Shown: one piece after another, positions 1 to 8,548 of the stretch
Position numbering within the stretch: the stretch's first letter is position 1
Layout: each line of letters starts with the position of its first letter
Source: Thalassotalea fonticola
Lineage (GTDB): Bacteria > Pseudomonadota > Gammaproteobacteria > Enterobacterales > Alteromonadaceae
Assembly: GCF_032911225.1 (NCBI RefSeq)
Contig: NZ_CP136600.1
Coordinates: forward strand, 496,001-560,000
Reading direction: 5' to 3'
DNA length: 64,000 nt
Notes under the pieces: generated by a model
What the model was told of the DNA's origin: nothing
Seen by the model: only the letters and a program-made list of their open reading frames with translations
The model's database searches: none
Program-made: the position numbers and the translations under genes

Positions 1-411
1 TGCGACACCCTGATAGATAAGACGCGCCTCTTCTTGACCCGAAACAACCTTAATGGGGTAGGGAATTATAGTCTTGGCTTGTTCTAGAAATTCATGCGCA
101 TTAATTGCTACCCGCAATGTGTAAGTGGCGATGATGTTTACTTGATCGGGATGAAAGCCTTTTAATGTTTCTGCGTATATGGCTAATGTTTTTAAACCAC
201 GTTCAATGCTCTCTTGTGTTAACTTTAAATTATGATCTAATCCCTGCGCTAAACGAACTCTGAGTTTTTCCTTTAATAAAATTTGTACATCTTGTTCAAC
301 AATTCGGGCAAGCACTAAATGGAAACTGTTTGAGCCTAAATCAACCACGGCCAGTTTTTGTATTTTGCTGTTTGATTTTCCTATTACAGGCTTTGCAATT
401 AATTTATTCAT
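1..411 (-). CDS. ppx: Exopolyphosphatase / guanosine pentaphosphatase, N-terminal part
   Basis: This is the first 137 codons of a Ppx/GppA-family phosphatase; the rest lies beyond the left edge. The family removes terminal phosphate from long-chain polyphosphate in the cytoplasm. The visible part has the ASKHA-fold phosphate-1 motif DLGSNSFHLV at about residues 24-33, then RVRLAQGLD and an ATYTLR-type stretch typical of the family. The ATG at 411 overlaps the end of ppk by 8 bp, so the two are translationally coupled and synthesis and degradation of polyphosphate are encoded together. A GppA identity cannot be excluded from the N-terminus alone, but the ppk neighbour favours Ppx. Confidence 0.9.
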   Translation of the reverse strand, partial: MNKLIAKPVIGKSNSKIQKLAVVDLGSNSFHLVLARIVEQDVQILLKEKLRVRLAQGLDHNLKLTQESIERGLKTLAIYAETLKGFHPDQVNIIATYTLRVAINAHEFLEQAKTIIPYPIKVVSGQEEARLIYQGVA

Positions 412-2470
412 TACGCTCTGATAACTTTAAGTATTGGTAAATCTCCCGTTGCGAGCTCTGTTTTTTATGTTTATCTCGGGTAACATAATTATTTTGTTGC
501 TGTTGATCAATTACTCTAGCTTTACAGTTATCACCCATTTGTAATTCGAGCATGTCGATGATTTGTTGCTTTAAAGGGGGGAAATAAATTGGTAAACCTA
601 CTTCTACTCTGTCTTCTATATTGCGAGCCATCCAATCTGCAGATGTGATAAATACTAATGGGGCGCCATTATTATGAAACAGCATCACTCTTGCATGCTC
701 TAAATATCGGTCAACAATACTGGTTACTGTTATTCGCTCGCTAATACCGGCCAAACCTGGTTTTAAGCTGCACATACCACGAATGATCAAATGAATATCT
801 ACGCCGGCATTACTGGCATCATAAAGTTTATCGATTAGTTTTTTATCAACCAGGTTATTTAGCTTTAAAATGATTTTTGCCGGTAAGTTTGCCTTAGCAT
901 TTTTGATTTCGTTTTTTACTAATTGATTAAGCCGTTTTCTCTGGTTTATTGGAGAAATAAGCAGATGATCAAAATGAAAGTCTTTATAGCTATGCTCAAT
1001 AAATTTAAATACGTTATCAACTTCTTCAGCAATTAACTGGTTTTTAGTGAACAGGGCTAAGTCTGTGTATATTTTGGCGGTGTCTTCGTTGAAATTACCA
1101 GTACTGACTTGAGCATATTTAACAATGCTGCCATTTTCCTGGCGATTTATCAGACATAGTTTTGAATGTACTTTGAGTGAGTTAATGCCAAATAATACTT
1201 TAATACCAGCATCGGTCATTTTTTTAGACCATTCAATGTTATTACTTTCATCAAAGCGCGCTCGAAGTTCTACGTTTACGGTTACTTTTTTACCATTTCT
1301 AACCGCATCTAATAATGAACCAATAATTTGAGATTTTTGGGCCACTCGATATACATTTAATTTTATTGACGTTACTGCAGGATCAAACGAAGCTTGGCGG
1401 ATAAATTCTTTAAAATGGTGGAACTTATGGTAAGGGTAGTGCAGTAATATATCTTGCTTGCTAATTGCTTCAAAAGTGGTGTTGTATTTGCGAAACTGCT
1501 TACTGTCTAACGCTCGCCACTTGGTATATCTAAGGCTTGCCTTGCCAACATTGGGGAAATTAATAAAGTCTTTAAAATTTCGATAACGGCTACCGGGTAA
1601 CGTGCTGTCATAAGCAGTAAATCCTAATAACTTCTTCAATCTTTTTTCCATGCGCTGTGGCATTTCTTCATCACACACCACTCGGACAGGGTCTGCATGC
1701 AGACGTTGCTTTAAGCTTTTCGTCATTTTCATCAAAATTGAATCGTCTAAGTCTTGTTCACTCAGCAAGTATTCTGCATCTCGGGTCATTTTAAATGAGT
1801 AAGCAATAATACTGTCAAACGCGAATAACCCTTTGAATATGTCTGTTAATGAAAAACAGACAACATCATCGAGCAAAATGATTTTTTGCACATTGTTGTC
1901 TTTTTCTTTTGGCAATAACACAAAGCGATTGGTTTCAGTGCAGGGTACTTCAATTGCCGCATATTGGTATTTTTCCTGGTTACTTAATTCAACAAATAGA
2001 TAGGTTAAATGATCTTCAATACAGCTCGGAAAATCAATTAAATTACTTACGATCAAAGGTTGGGTGTAACGCAGCACTTTGTCAGTAAAATATTGCTTTA
2101 GCCATTCCTGATGATAAGCAGATAACTGTTCATGGCTAACTATTTCAATATCATTTTTTTTAAGCTCTTGCTGTATATCTTGGTAGGCTTGATTAAACTT
2201 AGCATTAAAAGCTAAAACCTTTTCCTGAATATTATCTAACAGCGTTTGATATTTATTTAATGCGTTTAAATTGCCTTCTGCCTTTTTAAGTAACGCCTTG
2301 CGCTTTAAGTCAGGTACTTTAACGCGAAAAAATTCGTCTTGGTTATTAGAAAATATTCCTAAAAACCTAACCCGCTCTATTACCGGGTTATTAATATCTT
2401 GGGCTTCTTGTAATACGCGTTCATTAAACGCTAACCAACTGAGCTCTTTTGGGTAGTACAATTGAGGCAT
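404..2470 (-). CDS. ppk: Polyphosphate kinase 1
   Basis: PPK1 reversibly transfers the gamma-phosphate of ATP to polyphosphate. The protein has 688 residues, the usual length. It opens with the PKELSWLAFNERVL motif of the PPK N domain (residues 7-20). The two phospholipase-D-like C-terminal halves carry the histidines expected at the active site: His435 in VHSKLCL, the likely autophosphorylated residue, and His592 in YLEHARV. It starts at ATG 2470, opposite the M64 peptidase gene across a 189-bp divergent gap, and is followed by overlapping ppx. No clear Pho box was identified. Identification is firm. Confidence 0.97.
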   Translation of the reverse strand: MPQLYYPKELSWLAFNERVLQEAQDINNPVIERVRFLGIFSNNQDEFFRVKVPDLKRKALLKKAEGNLNALNKYQTLLDNIQEKVLAFNAKFNQAYQDIQQELKKNDIEIVSHEQLSAYHQEWLKQYFTDKVLRYTQPLIVSNLIDFPSCIEDHLTYLFVELSNQEKYQYAAIEVPCTETNRFVLLPKEKDNNVQKIILLDDVVCFSLTDIFKGLFAFDSIIAYSFKMTRDAEYLLSEQDLDDSILMKMTKSLKQRLHADPVRVVCDEEMPQRMEKRLKKLLGFTAYDSTLPGSRYRNFKDFINFPNVGKASLRYTKWRALDSKQFRKYNTTFEAISKQDILLHYPYHKFHHFKEFIRQASFDPAVTSIKLNVYRVAQKSQIIGSLLDAVRNGKKVTVNVELRARFDESNNIEWSKKMTDAGIKVLFGINSLKVHSKLCLINRQENGSIVKYAQVSTGNFNEDTAKIYTDLALFTKNQLIAEEVDNVFKFIEHSYKDFHFDHLLISPINQRKRLNQLVKNEIKNAKANLPAKIILKLNNLVDKKLIDKLYDASNAGVDIHLIIRGMCSLKPGLAGISERITVTSIVDRYLEHARVMLFHNNGAPLVFITSADWMARNIEDRVEVGLPIYFPPLKQQIIDMLELQMGDNCKARVIDQQQQNNYVTRDKHKKQSSQREIYQYLKLSERNE

Positions 2471-2592
2471 AAATTTTTATATTAATTAAAAGTAAGTTTA
2501 TCAATATGTTATTTAATACAATAGGGCGATAACATTGTTGGTGTTGTTTATTTAACTGTAGCTGAGCTGACACGTAATGCCATAAAAATAAG

Positions 2593-2621
2593 TTGACTAA
2601 CATCATATATACTTCGATATT
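2593..2621 (+). promoter_or_regulatory. Candidate sigma-70 promoter for the M64 peptidase gene
   Basis: TTGACT (2593-2598) is separated by 17 bp from GATATT (2616-2621). The -35 box is close to consensus and the -10 box is weak. It sits about 40 bp before the ATG at 2660, which is preceded by AAAGGAAT as ribosome binding site. Inferred from sequence only. Confidence 0.4.
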
Positions 2622-2659
2622 GGTAGATTAAATCAGTAAAGATAATTAAAGGAATTAAA

Positions 2660-4051
2660 ATGAAAATCATATTTGCTGTATTAGCATTACTGCTCTCATG
2701 GAGTTGTGTTGCTAACGTGCAAACACTTCGAGTTGATTATTATCATACCGGCGATAGTCAACAAGAGATTTTCTCGTTAGACAACGTGGTGGTCGAGCCA
2801 TTACCTTGGCCAGGCTCTACTGGCCAGACAATTGATGATTTAAACCGAGGGAAGTACCGTTTTATAGTGCAAGATAAAACCTCTAAAAAGGTATTGTTTA
2901 CTCGCAGCTACAGTTCTATTTACGGTGAATGGGAAACCACTGGCGAAGCAAAGAAAATTAAACGTACATTTCATGAATCGCTGCGTTTTCCTATGCCTGA
3001 TAAAGAAGTGATTATTGAAATTGAAAAGCGTGATGCAAACCATCAGTTTCAGAATATTTGGACTACTGAAATAAATCCAAGCCATTACTTAAACCATCGA
3101 GAATCTGCGGTCTATAGTGAACAAGTCATTGCTATTGAACAAAATGGCGACCCTAAAGATAAGGTCGATTTGCTTATTTTAGGTGATGGCTACACTGCAG
3201 CAGAGTTACCTAAGTTTAAAAGATCAGCAAAAGAACTTACCGAAGCCTTGTTTGCAACTAGTCCTTTTAAAGAGCATAGAGAAAACTTTAATGTTTGGGC
3301 GCTTGCGCCACTAACGAAAGAATCTGGTGTATCTCGCCCATCAACCGGCACCTATCATGACAGCCCTTTAGGGGTTACTTATGATGCTTTTGGCTCTGAG
3401 CGTTATGTGCTTACCAGTGATAATAGAAATTTTCGCCGTATAGCGTCATCTGCACCTTATGATTTTGTTGAGATTATTGTTAATAACGATACCTATGGCG
3501 GCGGTGGGATTTACGGTCTGTTTTCAACCGCGGCAGCAAATAGTGACTGGGCTGATTATTTGTTCATTCATGAATTTGGCCATCACTTTGCCGGTCTTGC
3601 CGATGAATACTACACCAGTTCAGTTGCTTACGCTGCGGCAACGAATGTTATTGAACCCTATGAGCCAAATGTTACGGCTTTATTAAATGGGAAAACACTG
3701 AAATGGCAAACAAAAGTTAACAACAAAACGCCATTACCTACACCCTGGCCAAAACAGCAATATGAAAAGCATTCTTATGAATATCAACAAATTCGTAGTC
3801 AGCTTAGAAAAGAGAATAAACCTGAAAGCGAAATGGATAAATTATTTCATCAAAACCAGGACATTGTTGAGGGGATGTTTTCCAAAGCTGAGTTTAACGA
3901 TGCGATAGGCGCATTTGAAGGGGCAAATTATTCTGCCAAAGGTTTTTATCGCAGTGAGCTCAATTGCATAATGTTTACCCGCACGGATGATTTTTGTGAT
4001 GTTTGTCAGCAGGGGATTGTTGATGTGATCAAGCTTTATTCAAACAACTGA
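2660..4051 (+). CDS. Secreted M64-family zinc metallopeptidase
   Basis: This 463-residue protein begins with a Sec signal peptide (MKIIFAVLALLLSWSCVA, cleavage probably after VANV or nearby). The N-terminal third is a beta-rich domain. The catalytic domain follows, with DLLILGDGYTAAE near residue 172 and the zinc motif HEFGHHFAGLADEY at about residue 304, both typical of peptidase family M64, named after the Clostridium ramosum IgA protease. The IgA role is not implied here; degradation of environmental protein is more likely for a marine bacterium. It is monocistronic. A Cys pair near the C-terminus (FCDVC) could form a disulfide. Confidence 0.88.
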   Translation: MKIIFAVLALLLSWSCVANVQTLRVDYYHTGDSQQEIFSLDNVVVEPLPWPGSTGQTIDDLNRGKYRFIVQDKTSKKVLFTRSYSSIYGEWETTGEAKKIKRTFHESLRFPMPDKEVIIEIEKRDANHQFQNIWTTEINPSHYLNHRESAVYSEQVIAIEQNGDPKDKVDLLILGDGYTAAELPKFKRSAKELTEALFATSPFKEHRENFNVWALAPLTKESGVSRPSTGTYHDSPLGVTYDAFGSERYVLTSDNRNFRRIASSAPYDFVEIIVNNDTYGGGGIYGLFSTAAANSDWADYLFIHEFGHHFAGLADEYYTSSVAYAAATNVIEPYEPNVTALLNGKTLKWQTKVNNKTPLPTPWPKQQYEKHSYEYQQIRSQLRKENKPESEMDKLFHQNQDIVEGMFSKAEFNDAIGAFEGANYSAKGFYRSELNCIMFTRTDDFCDVCQQGIVDVIKLYSNN

Positions 4052-4073
4052 TTAACTTGTTAATTTAGCTAAA

Positions 4074-4484
4074 CTATGCTCTGTACTGAAAAGCGTTAAG
4101 TGTATTGTTATTGCGCTGATAACTATAGAATCGGCTTTGTAAACAATCGGGTAAGTTATTACTGTTGATACATTCAAATCCTAATTTTTGATAAAACTTG
4201 GTTAACGTTTTATCAGCAAAACAATTGATATTAGGTAATCGATGTTGGCAGTGGAAGACTATCTGTGTAGCCAGTCCTTGATGTTGATAGTTTCTGTTAA
4301 CAACGAGGGCATGTAAAAAAGGTGTAGTGCTGGAAAATGAGATAATTACAGATGCTATGATTTCTTCTTGGCTGGTCATATAAAAACACTGATCATCACC
4401 CATAAAACTGGCGCTGTAGTGGTTGCTTTTATAAAACCGTTTTATTGAGTTTTTATCTGATTTGTTAGCGAGTTGTATTTGCAT
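4074..4484 (-). CDS. GNAT-family N-acetyltransferase
   Basis: This small (136-residue) cytoplasmic acyltransferase of the Gcn5-related family has no predicted substrate. The acetyl-CoA binding motif A is recognisable as LVVNRNYQHQGLATQIV (about residues 80-96; the Q-x-x-G-L/x-A form), and motif B appears as FYQKLGFE about 25 residues later, a normal GNAT spacing. The N-terminal region before the core is short. The gene is convergent with the M64 peptidase gene, and a long palindrome (4492-4544) lies immediately upstream of its start. It follows ilvIH on the same strand but is probably separate from it. Confidence 0.8.
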   Translation of the reverse strand: MQIQLANKSDKNSIKRFYKSNHYSASFMGDDQCFYMTSQEEIIASVIISFSSTTPFLHALVVNRNYQHQGLATQIVFHCQHRLPNINCFADKTLTKFYQKLGFECINSNNLPDCLQSRFYSYQRNNNTLNAFQYRA

Positions 4485-4491
4485 ATATATT

Positions 4492-4544
4492 TAGGGTCAG
4501 AACTAAATTAAATCTATTCATCGTTTAATTTAGATCTGACCCTA
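4492..4544. repeat. Long imperfect palindrome (21-bp arms, 11-nt loop)
   Basis: The left arm (4492-4512, beginning TAGGGTCAGA) and right arm (4524-4544, ending TCTGACCCTA) are reverse complements over 21 positions with one mismatch, separated by 11 nt. It lies between ilvH and the GNAT gene and would form a strong hairpin in the RNA after ilvH. There is no adequate T-run, so it is better described as an intergenic REP/MITE-like element than as a standard terminator. Confidence 0.8.
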
Positions 4545-4564
4545 TTTATTTCTCTTTTGTGGAG

Positions 4565-5062
4565 TTATACGCGCAGGGCTTTTTCACCGCGAGCAATGCC
4601 AACGGTTCCAGAGCGTACTACTTCAATGATTTCAGTTTCGTTGTTTAACACATCAATAAATGAGGCGATTTTATCTCCATCACCGGTTAATTGTACTGTG
4701 TAAATTTGCTTACCTACATCAATGATATCGCCACGGAAGATATCGGCGATACGCTTTACTTCGGTGCGGGTGACATTGTTCATTGCCAGTACCTTCACTA
4801 ATACTAATTCACGTTCAATGTGAGCGCGGTCAGTTAAGTCAGATACGCGAATTACATCAATAAGCTTATTAACTTGCTTGGTAATTTGCTCAAGTACTTT
4901 GTCATCACCAAACGTAGATATGGTGATACGAGAAATCGTTGGCTCATCAGTTGCAGCTACACACAGGCTTTCAATATTAAAGGCGCGTTGTGAAAATAAA
5001 CCAACAATACGTGAAAGGGCACCTGGTTCGTTTTCTAATAAAATGGATAGGATACGGCGCAT
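4565..5062 (-). CDS. ilvH: Acetolactate synthase small (regulatory) subunit
   Basis: IlvH gives the synthase full activity and valine feedback inhibition. The protein is 165 residues, the usual short form. It starts with the ACT-domain signature MRRILSILLENEPGALSRIVGLFSQR-type segment at residues 1-26 (ligand-site ENEPGALSR), followed by FNIESL, and ends in the conserved C-terminal domain with SGTVGIARGEKAL. Its start codon overlaps the ilvI stop by one base (TAATG), which implies translational coupling. Controlled with ilvI by the upstream leader. Confidence 0.96.
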   Translation of the reverse strand: MRRILSILLENEPGALSRIVGLFSQRAFNIESLCVAATDEPTISRITISTFGDDKVLEQITKQVNKLIDVIRVSDLTDRAHIERELVLVKVLAMNNVTRTEVKRIADIFRGDIIDVGKQIYTVQLTGDGDKIASFIDVLNNETEIIEVVRSGTVGIARGEKALRV

Positions 5063-6786
5063 TATACTTTTTCTCCTTTTTTAAGCCACATGTCATCTAC
5101 TGCACCAAAACGTACTTGCATTGGGTATACGTGTTCGGTTTCATCTACTAATACATCCATAAATACTAAACGGTTTTTGATCGCGAATGCTTCTTTCATT
5201 GCGCCGTCTAATTCATCGGGGTGATTTACTTGCATACCTACATGGCCATAAGCTTCAGCTAGCTTAATAAAATCGGGCAAAGACTCCATATATGATGAAG
5301 AGTGACGACCACCGTAAATCATGTCTTGCCATTGGCGAACCATACCCAGTGAGCGGTTATTTAAAGTTACAACGACTACAGGTAAGTTGTACTGTAAACA
5401 GGTAGACAGTTCTTGAATATTCATTTGAATCGAACCATCGCCGGTTACACAAACAACGTGGGCATCAGGGAAAGCAACTTTCGCGCCCATTGCTGCGGGC
5501 AAACCAAATCCCATAGTACCTAGACCACCAGAGTTGATCCATTGGCGCGGCTTTTTAAACGGGTAATATTGTGCGGCAAACATTTGGTGTTGGCCTACAT
5601 CTGAACATACATAAGCATCACCGTTAGTGTGCTTGTATATTGATTCAACAACTTGCTGTGGCTTAATTTTATCTGGATGTTTTTCATAGCTAAAGCTATT
5701 CAGATTACGCCACACATTAATTTCATTCCACCACTCTTTAAAGTCATCTTTATTATGTTTATGGCCAACTTCATCTAATTGCGCGGTTAGTTGATCAATA
5801 ACAATGTCAACATTACCGACAATTGGAATATGAGCATTAACTGTTTTTGATATCGATGTAGGGTCAATATCTACATGAATGATGGTTGCATTTGGACAAA
5901 ACTTTTCTACTTTATTGGTTACACGGTCATCAAAGCGCGCACCTAAGGCCAGAATAATATCAGCGCCGGCCATGGCTTTATTGGCTTCTGCAGTACCATG
6001 CATACCTAGCATGCCAATAAAGTTGTCATGTAAGCCGCTAAGGCCGCCTAAACCCATTAACGTATTAGTACACGGCGCATTTAAACGTTCCACTAAAGTT
6101 GTTAGTTTTTCTGATGCATTGGCAAGAACAATGCCGCCGCCAGTGTAGATCACCAATTTTTTAGCGTTAACAATCTTTTCAACGGCTTTACGAATTTGTT
6201 TGCTGTGCCCTTTAATATTTGGATTGTAAGAGCGCATTTTTACGTCTTTGTTCATCACAAATGGCATTTTAATATCAGGGTTTAAGATATCTTTAGGCAA
6301 TTCAATGACAACAGGTCCTGGACGTCCTGATTCGGCGATATACTGAGCTTTAGCAACAACATTTGGTAATTCGCTGGCACTACGACAGTTAAAACTGTGT
6401 TTAACGATAGGGCGTGAACAGCCGATAATATCCGTTTCCTGGAACGCGTCACCGCCAATTAACGTTGCCGCTACTTGTCCGGCAAGGACAACCATTGGAA
6501 TAGAGTCCATATAAGCATTAGCGATACCGGTAATACAGTTGGTATTACCTGGCCCTGAAGTGGCTAATACATAACCACATTTACCAGATGAGCGGGTATA
6601 GCCCTCGGCCATATGAGTTGCTGCTTGTTCATGACGGACAAGGATGTGGCTTACTGCATCTTGTCTAAAAATTGCATCATAAATATCTAATACAGAGCCG
6701 CCTGGATAGCCAAAGATGTATTCTACATCTAACTCTGCAAGAGATTTTATAAGTAATTCTGCTCCTGAATATTGTTCTGTTGTCAT
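5062..6786 (-). CDS. ilvI: Acetolactate synthase large (catalytic) subunit
   Basis: This ThDP enzyme condenses two pyruvates, or pyruvate plus 2-ketobutyrate, as the first common step to valine, leucine and isoleucine. At 574 residues it has normal length. Visible motifs are the N-terminal FGYPGGSVLDIYDA, the catalytic glutamate in RHEQAATHMAEGY near residue 54, the FAD/middle domain GLGARFDDRVT-like stretch, and the ThDP-Mg motif GDGSIQMN...LNNRSLGMV near residue 449. AAGG precedes the ATG. The gene follows a leader peptide and attenuator. That arrangement is classic for ilvBN or ilvGM; in E. coli ilvIH is instead Lrp-controlled. Confidence 0.96.
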   Translation of the reverse strand: MTTEQYSGAELLIKSLAELDVEYIFGYPGGSVLDIYDAIFRQDAVSHILVRHEQAATHMAEGYTRSSGKCGYVLATSGPGNTNCITGIANAYMDSIPMVVLAGQVAATLIGGDAFQETDIIGCSRPIVKHSFNCRSASELPNVVAKAQYIAESGRPGPVVIELPKDILNPDIKMPFVMNKDVKMRSYNPNIKGHSKQIRKAVEKIVNAKKLVIYTGGGIVLANASEKLTTLVERLNAPCTNTLMGLGGLSGLHDNFIGMLGMHGTAEANKAMAGADIILALGARFDDRVTNKVEKFCPNATIIHVDIDPTSISKTVNAHIPIVGNVDIVIDQLTAQLDEVGHKHNKDDFKEWWNEINVWRNLNSFSYEKHPDKIKPQQVVESIYKHTNGDAYVCSDVGQHQMFAAQYYPFKKPRQWINSGGLGTMGFGLPAAMGAKVAFPDAHVVCVTGDGSIQMNIQELSTCLQYNLPVVVVTLNNRSLGMVRQWQDMIYGGRHSSSYMESLPDFIKLAEAYGHVGMQVNHPDELDGAMKEAFAIKNRLVFMDVLVDETEHVYPMQVRFGAVDDMWLKKGEKV

Positions 6787-6820
6787 TTTGTTGCCTTTTT
6801 TAAAAGTTTTTTTCGTCCAG

Positions 6821-6857
6821 AAAAAACAAAACCCTCGGTTTTTACAGCGAGGGTTTT
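6821..6857 (-). terminator. ilv attenuator (intrinsic terminator)
   Basis: On the minus strand a perfect 10-bp stem (AAAACCCTCG at 6857-6848 with CGAGGGTTTT at 6837-6828, 10-nt loop) is followed by GTTTTTT. It lies between the Ile/Leu/Val-rich leader ORF and ilvI, 35 bp before the ilvI ATG, where an attenuator is expected. Confidence 0.85.
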
Positions 6858-6887
6858 ATGAATTTTTATTCGTTTTTAAATATTCAG

Positions 6888-6956
6888 TCACAACCCTTGG
6901 CTTGGTAATAAAACCACGACCAGTATGAGTTTAATGATAATTAGAATATTTGGCAT
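6888..6956 (-). CDS. ilv operon leader peptide
   Basis: This is a 22-codon ORF, ATG to TGA, read from the minus strand just before the attenuator. It contains the run ILIIIKLILVVVLL; 14 of 22 residues are isoleucine, leucine or valine. That composition is the signature of a ribosome-stalling leader, in which shortage of any branched-chain aminoacyl-tRNA would stall translation and prevent the terminator at 6821-6857 from forming. The ribosome binding site is weak. A promoter with a near-perfect -35 lies about 25 nt before the expected transcript start. Function is inferred from composition and position. Confidence 0.88.
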   Translation of the reverse strand: MPNILIIIKLILVVVLLPSQGL

Positions 6957-6987
6957 CGAAAATTAATATTTGGTAAACATTGATTTA

Positions 6988-7016
6988 TATTTACTGAGTT
7001 TAAGCTCTAAAGTCAA
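6988..7016 (-). promoter_or_regulatory. Candidate promoter of the ilv operon
   Basis: On the minus strand TTGACT (7016-7011) is followed after 17 bp by TAAATA (6993-6988). Transcription would start near 6980, about 25 nt before the leader ATG, as expected for an attenuated operon. The -10 box matches consensus poorly. Confidence 0.5.
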
Positions 7017-7129
7017 CAAGTAATTTACAAACAGGCGCAATTAGGCGAAAAACAAGGGGTTTTGCCATTTACTAGTGCAAAAAACTCGTTACAATAGCCA
7101 AAATTCTATAAATGTTGGGTATTTGAAAA

Positions 7130-8482
7130 GTGAATAGTTTTGAAGCAAATTTTGATGGTTTAGTTGGTCCTACTCATAATTATGCAGGTTTATCGATAGG
7201 CAATGTTGCCTCTAAATTAAGTGCTAATGATATTTCGAGTCCAAAAAGCGCTGCCTTACAAGGTATTGCTAAAATGAAAGCTTTACACGACATGGGCATG
7301 ACCCAAGGGGTATTTGCTCCACAAGAGCGTCCTGATATTCTGTCACTACGTCGTTTAGGCTTTTCAGGAACCGATGCCAATGTATTGGAGCAAGCTCATA
7401 AAGAAGCACCTAATGTATTATCTGCGTGTTTTAGTGCCTCTAGCATGTGGACGGCAAATTCTTCAACGGTATCTCCGTCAGGTGATACCCACGATGGTAA
7501 AATTCACTTTACTCCAGCTAACTTAACCAATAAATTTCATCGTTCACTAGAGCCTGAAATTACCGGTAATATTTTAAAAGCGGTGTTTAACGATGAAAAA
7601 CACTTTAATCATCATTTACACCTTAATGAAAATGATCACTTTGGTGATGAGGGCGCAGCAAACCATACTCGTTTATGTAATAACTATGGTGAGCAGGGCG
7701 TCGAAATATTTACTTTTGGCAAGTATGCGTTTAATAGTGCCAAGCCGGCGCCGAAAAAGTTTCCGGCTAGACAAACATTAGAAGCAAGCCAGGCCGTTGC
7801 TCGTTTACACGGTTTAGGTGATGATAATGTAGTTTACGTTCAACAAAACCCCGATGTGATTGATCAAGGTGTGTTTCATAACGACGTGATCTCTGTGGGT
7901 AACCAAAATGTGTTGTTCTACCATGAGCAAGCATTTTTAAACACCGATAAATTTTTAGCTGAAGTTCAAAGTAAATTCGGCTCTGACGATGTACATTTTA
8001 TCAAAGTAAGTACTGACGAAGTATCTTTGCAAGATTGTGTGCAAACCTATTTATTTAACACCCAAATTATCACCTTAAATGACGGTCCAAATGGTAAGGA
8101 AATGGCGATAATTGCGCCGAAGCATTGTTATCACAATCCAAAGGTTAAAGCGTATTTAGACCGACTTGTTACCTTGAATACGCCGATCAAGCAAGTGAAG
8201 TATTTTGACGTAAATGAAAGCATGAAAAATGGCGGTGGCCCTGCGTGTTTACGATTACGTGTAGCGATGACTGAAAACGAACTCGCGGCCGTTAACCAAA
8301 ATTGTATTATGAGTGATGCGCTTTATGGCAATTTAGAAGCTTGGATAAATAAGCATTACCGTGATCAGTTAAGCTTTGATGATTTACGCGATCCAAATTT
8401 GTTAGTTGAATCACGTACTGCATTAGATGAATTAACGCAACTGCTTAACCTTGGCTCTGTATACCACTTTCAACAAGTTTAA
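7130..8482 (+). CDS. astB: N-succinylarginine dihydrolase
   Basis: AstB performs step two of the arginine succinyltransferase pathway, hydrolysing N2-succinylarginine to N2-succinylornithine, CO2 and ammonia. The 450-residue protein starts at GTG 7130 with [19 protein letters not shown], near-identical in pattern to other AstB N-termini, and carries the catalytic cysteine in [12 protein letters not shown] near residue 371, with the usual amidinotransferase-fold His/Asp/Glu motifs (for example [10 protein letters not shown]). It stands alone, without astACD neighbours, so the other ast genes must be elsewhere if the pathway is complete. A strong terminator follows. Confidence 0.96.
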   Translation: MNSFEANFDGLVGPTHNYAGLSIGNVASKLSANDISSPKSAALQGIAKMKALHDMGMTQGVFAPQERPDILSLRRLGFSGTDANVLEQAHKEAPNVLSACFSASSMWTANSSTVSPSGDTHDGKIHFTPANLTNKFHRSLEPEITGNILKAVFNDEKHFNHHLHLNENDHFGDEGAANHTRLCNNYGEQGVEIFTFGKYAFNSAKPAPKKFPARQTLEASQAVARLHGLGDDNVVYVQQNPDVIDQGVFHNDVISVGNQNVLFYHEQAFLNTDKFLAEVQSKFGSDDVHFIKVSTDEVSLQDCVQTYLFNTQIITLNDGPNGKEMAIIAPKHCYHNPKVKAYLDRLVTLNTPIKQVKYFDVNESMKNGGGPACLRLRVAMTENELAAVNQNCIMSDALYGNLEAWINKHYRDQLSFDDLRDPNLLVESRTALDELTQLLNLGSVYHFQQV

Positions 8483-8510
8483 ATACACCAATTAAGCGTC
8501 TAATCAACGA

Positions 8511-8532
8511 AAGGGCCAGTGGCCCTTTTTTT
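8511..8532 (+). terminator. Intrinsic terminator after astB
   Basis: A 7-bp GC-rich stem, AAGGGCC (8511-8517) with GGCCCTT (8521-8527) and 3-nt loop, is followed by a T-run to 8532. Confidence 0.9.
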
Positions 8533-8548
8533 GCCAGTAAAGTGGTAT

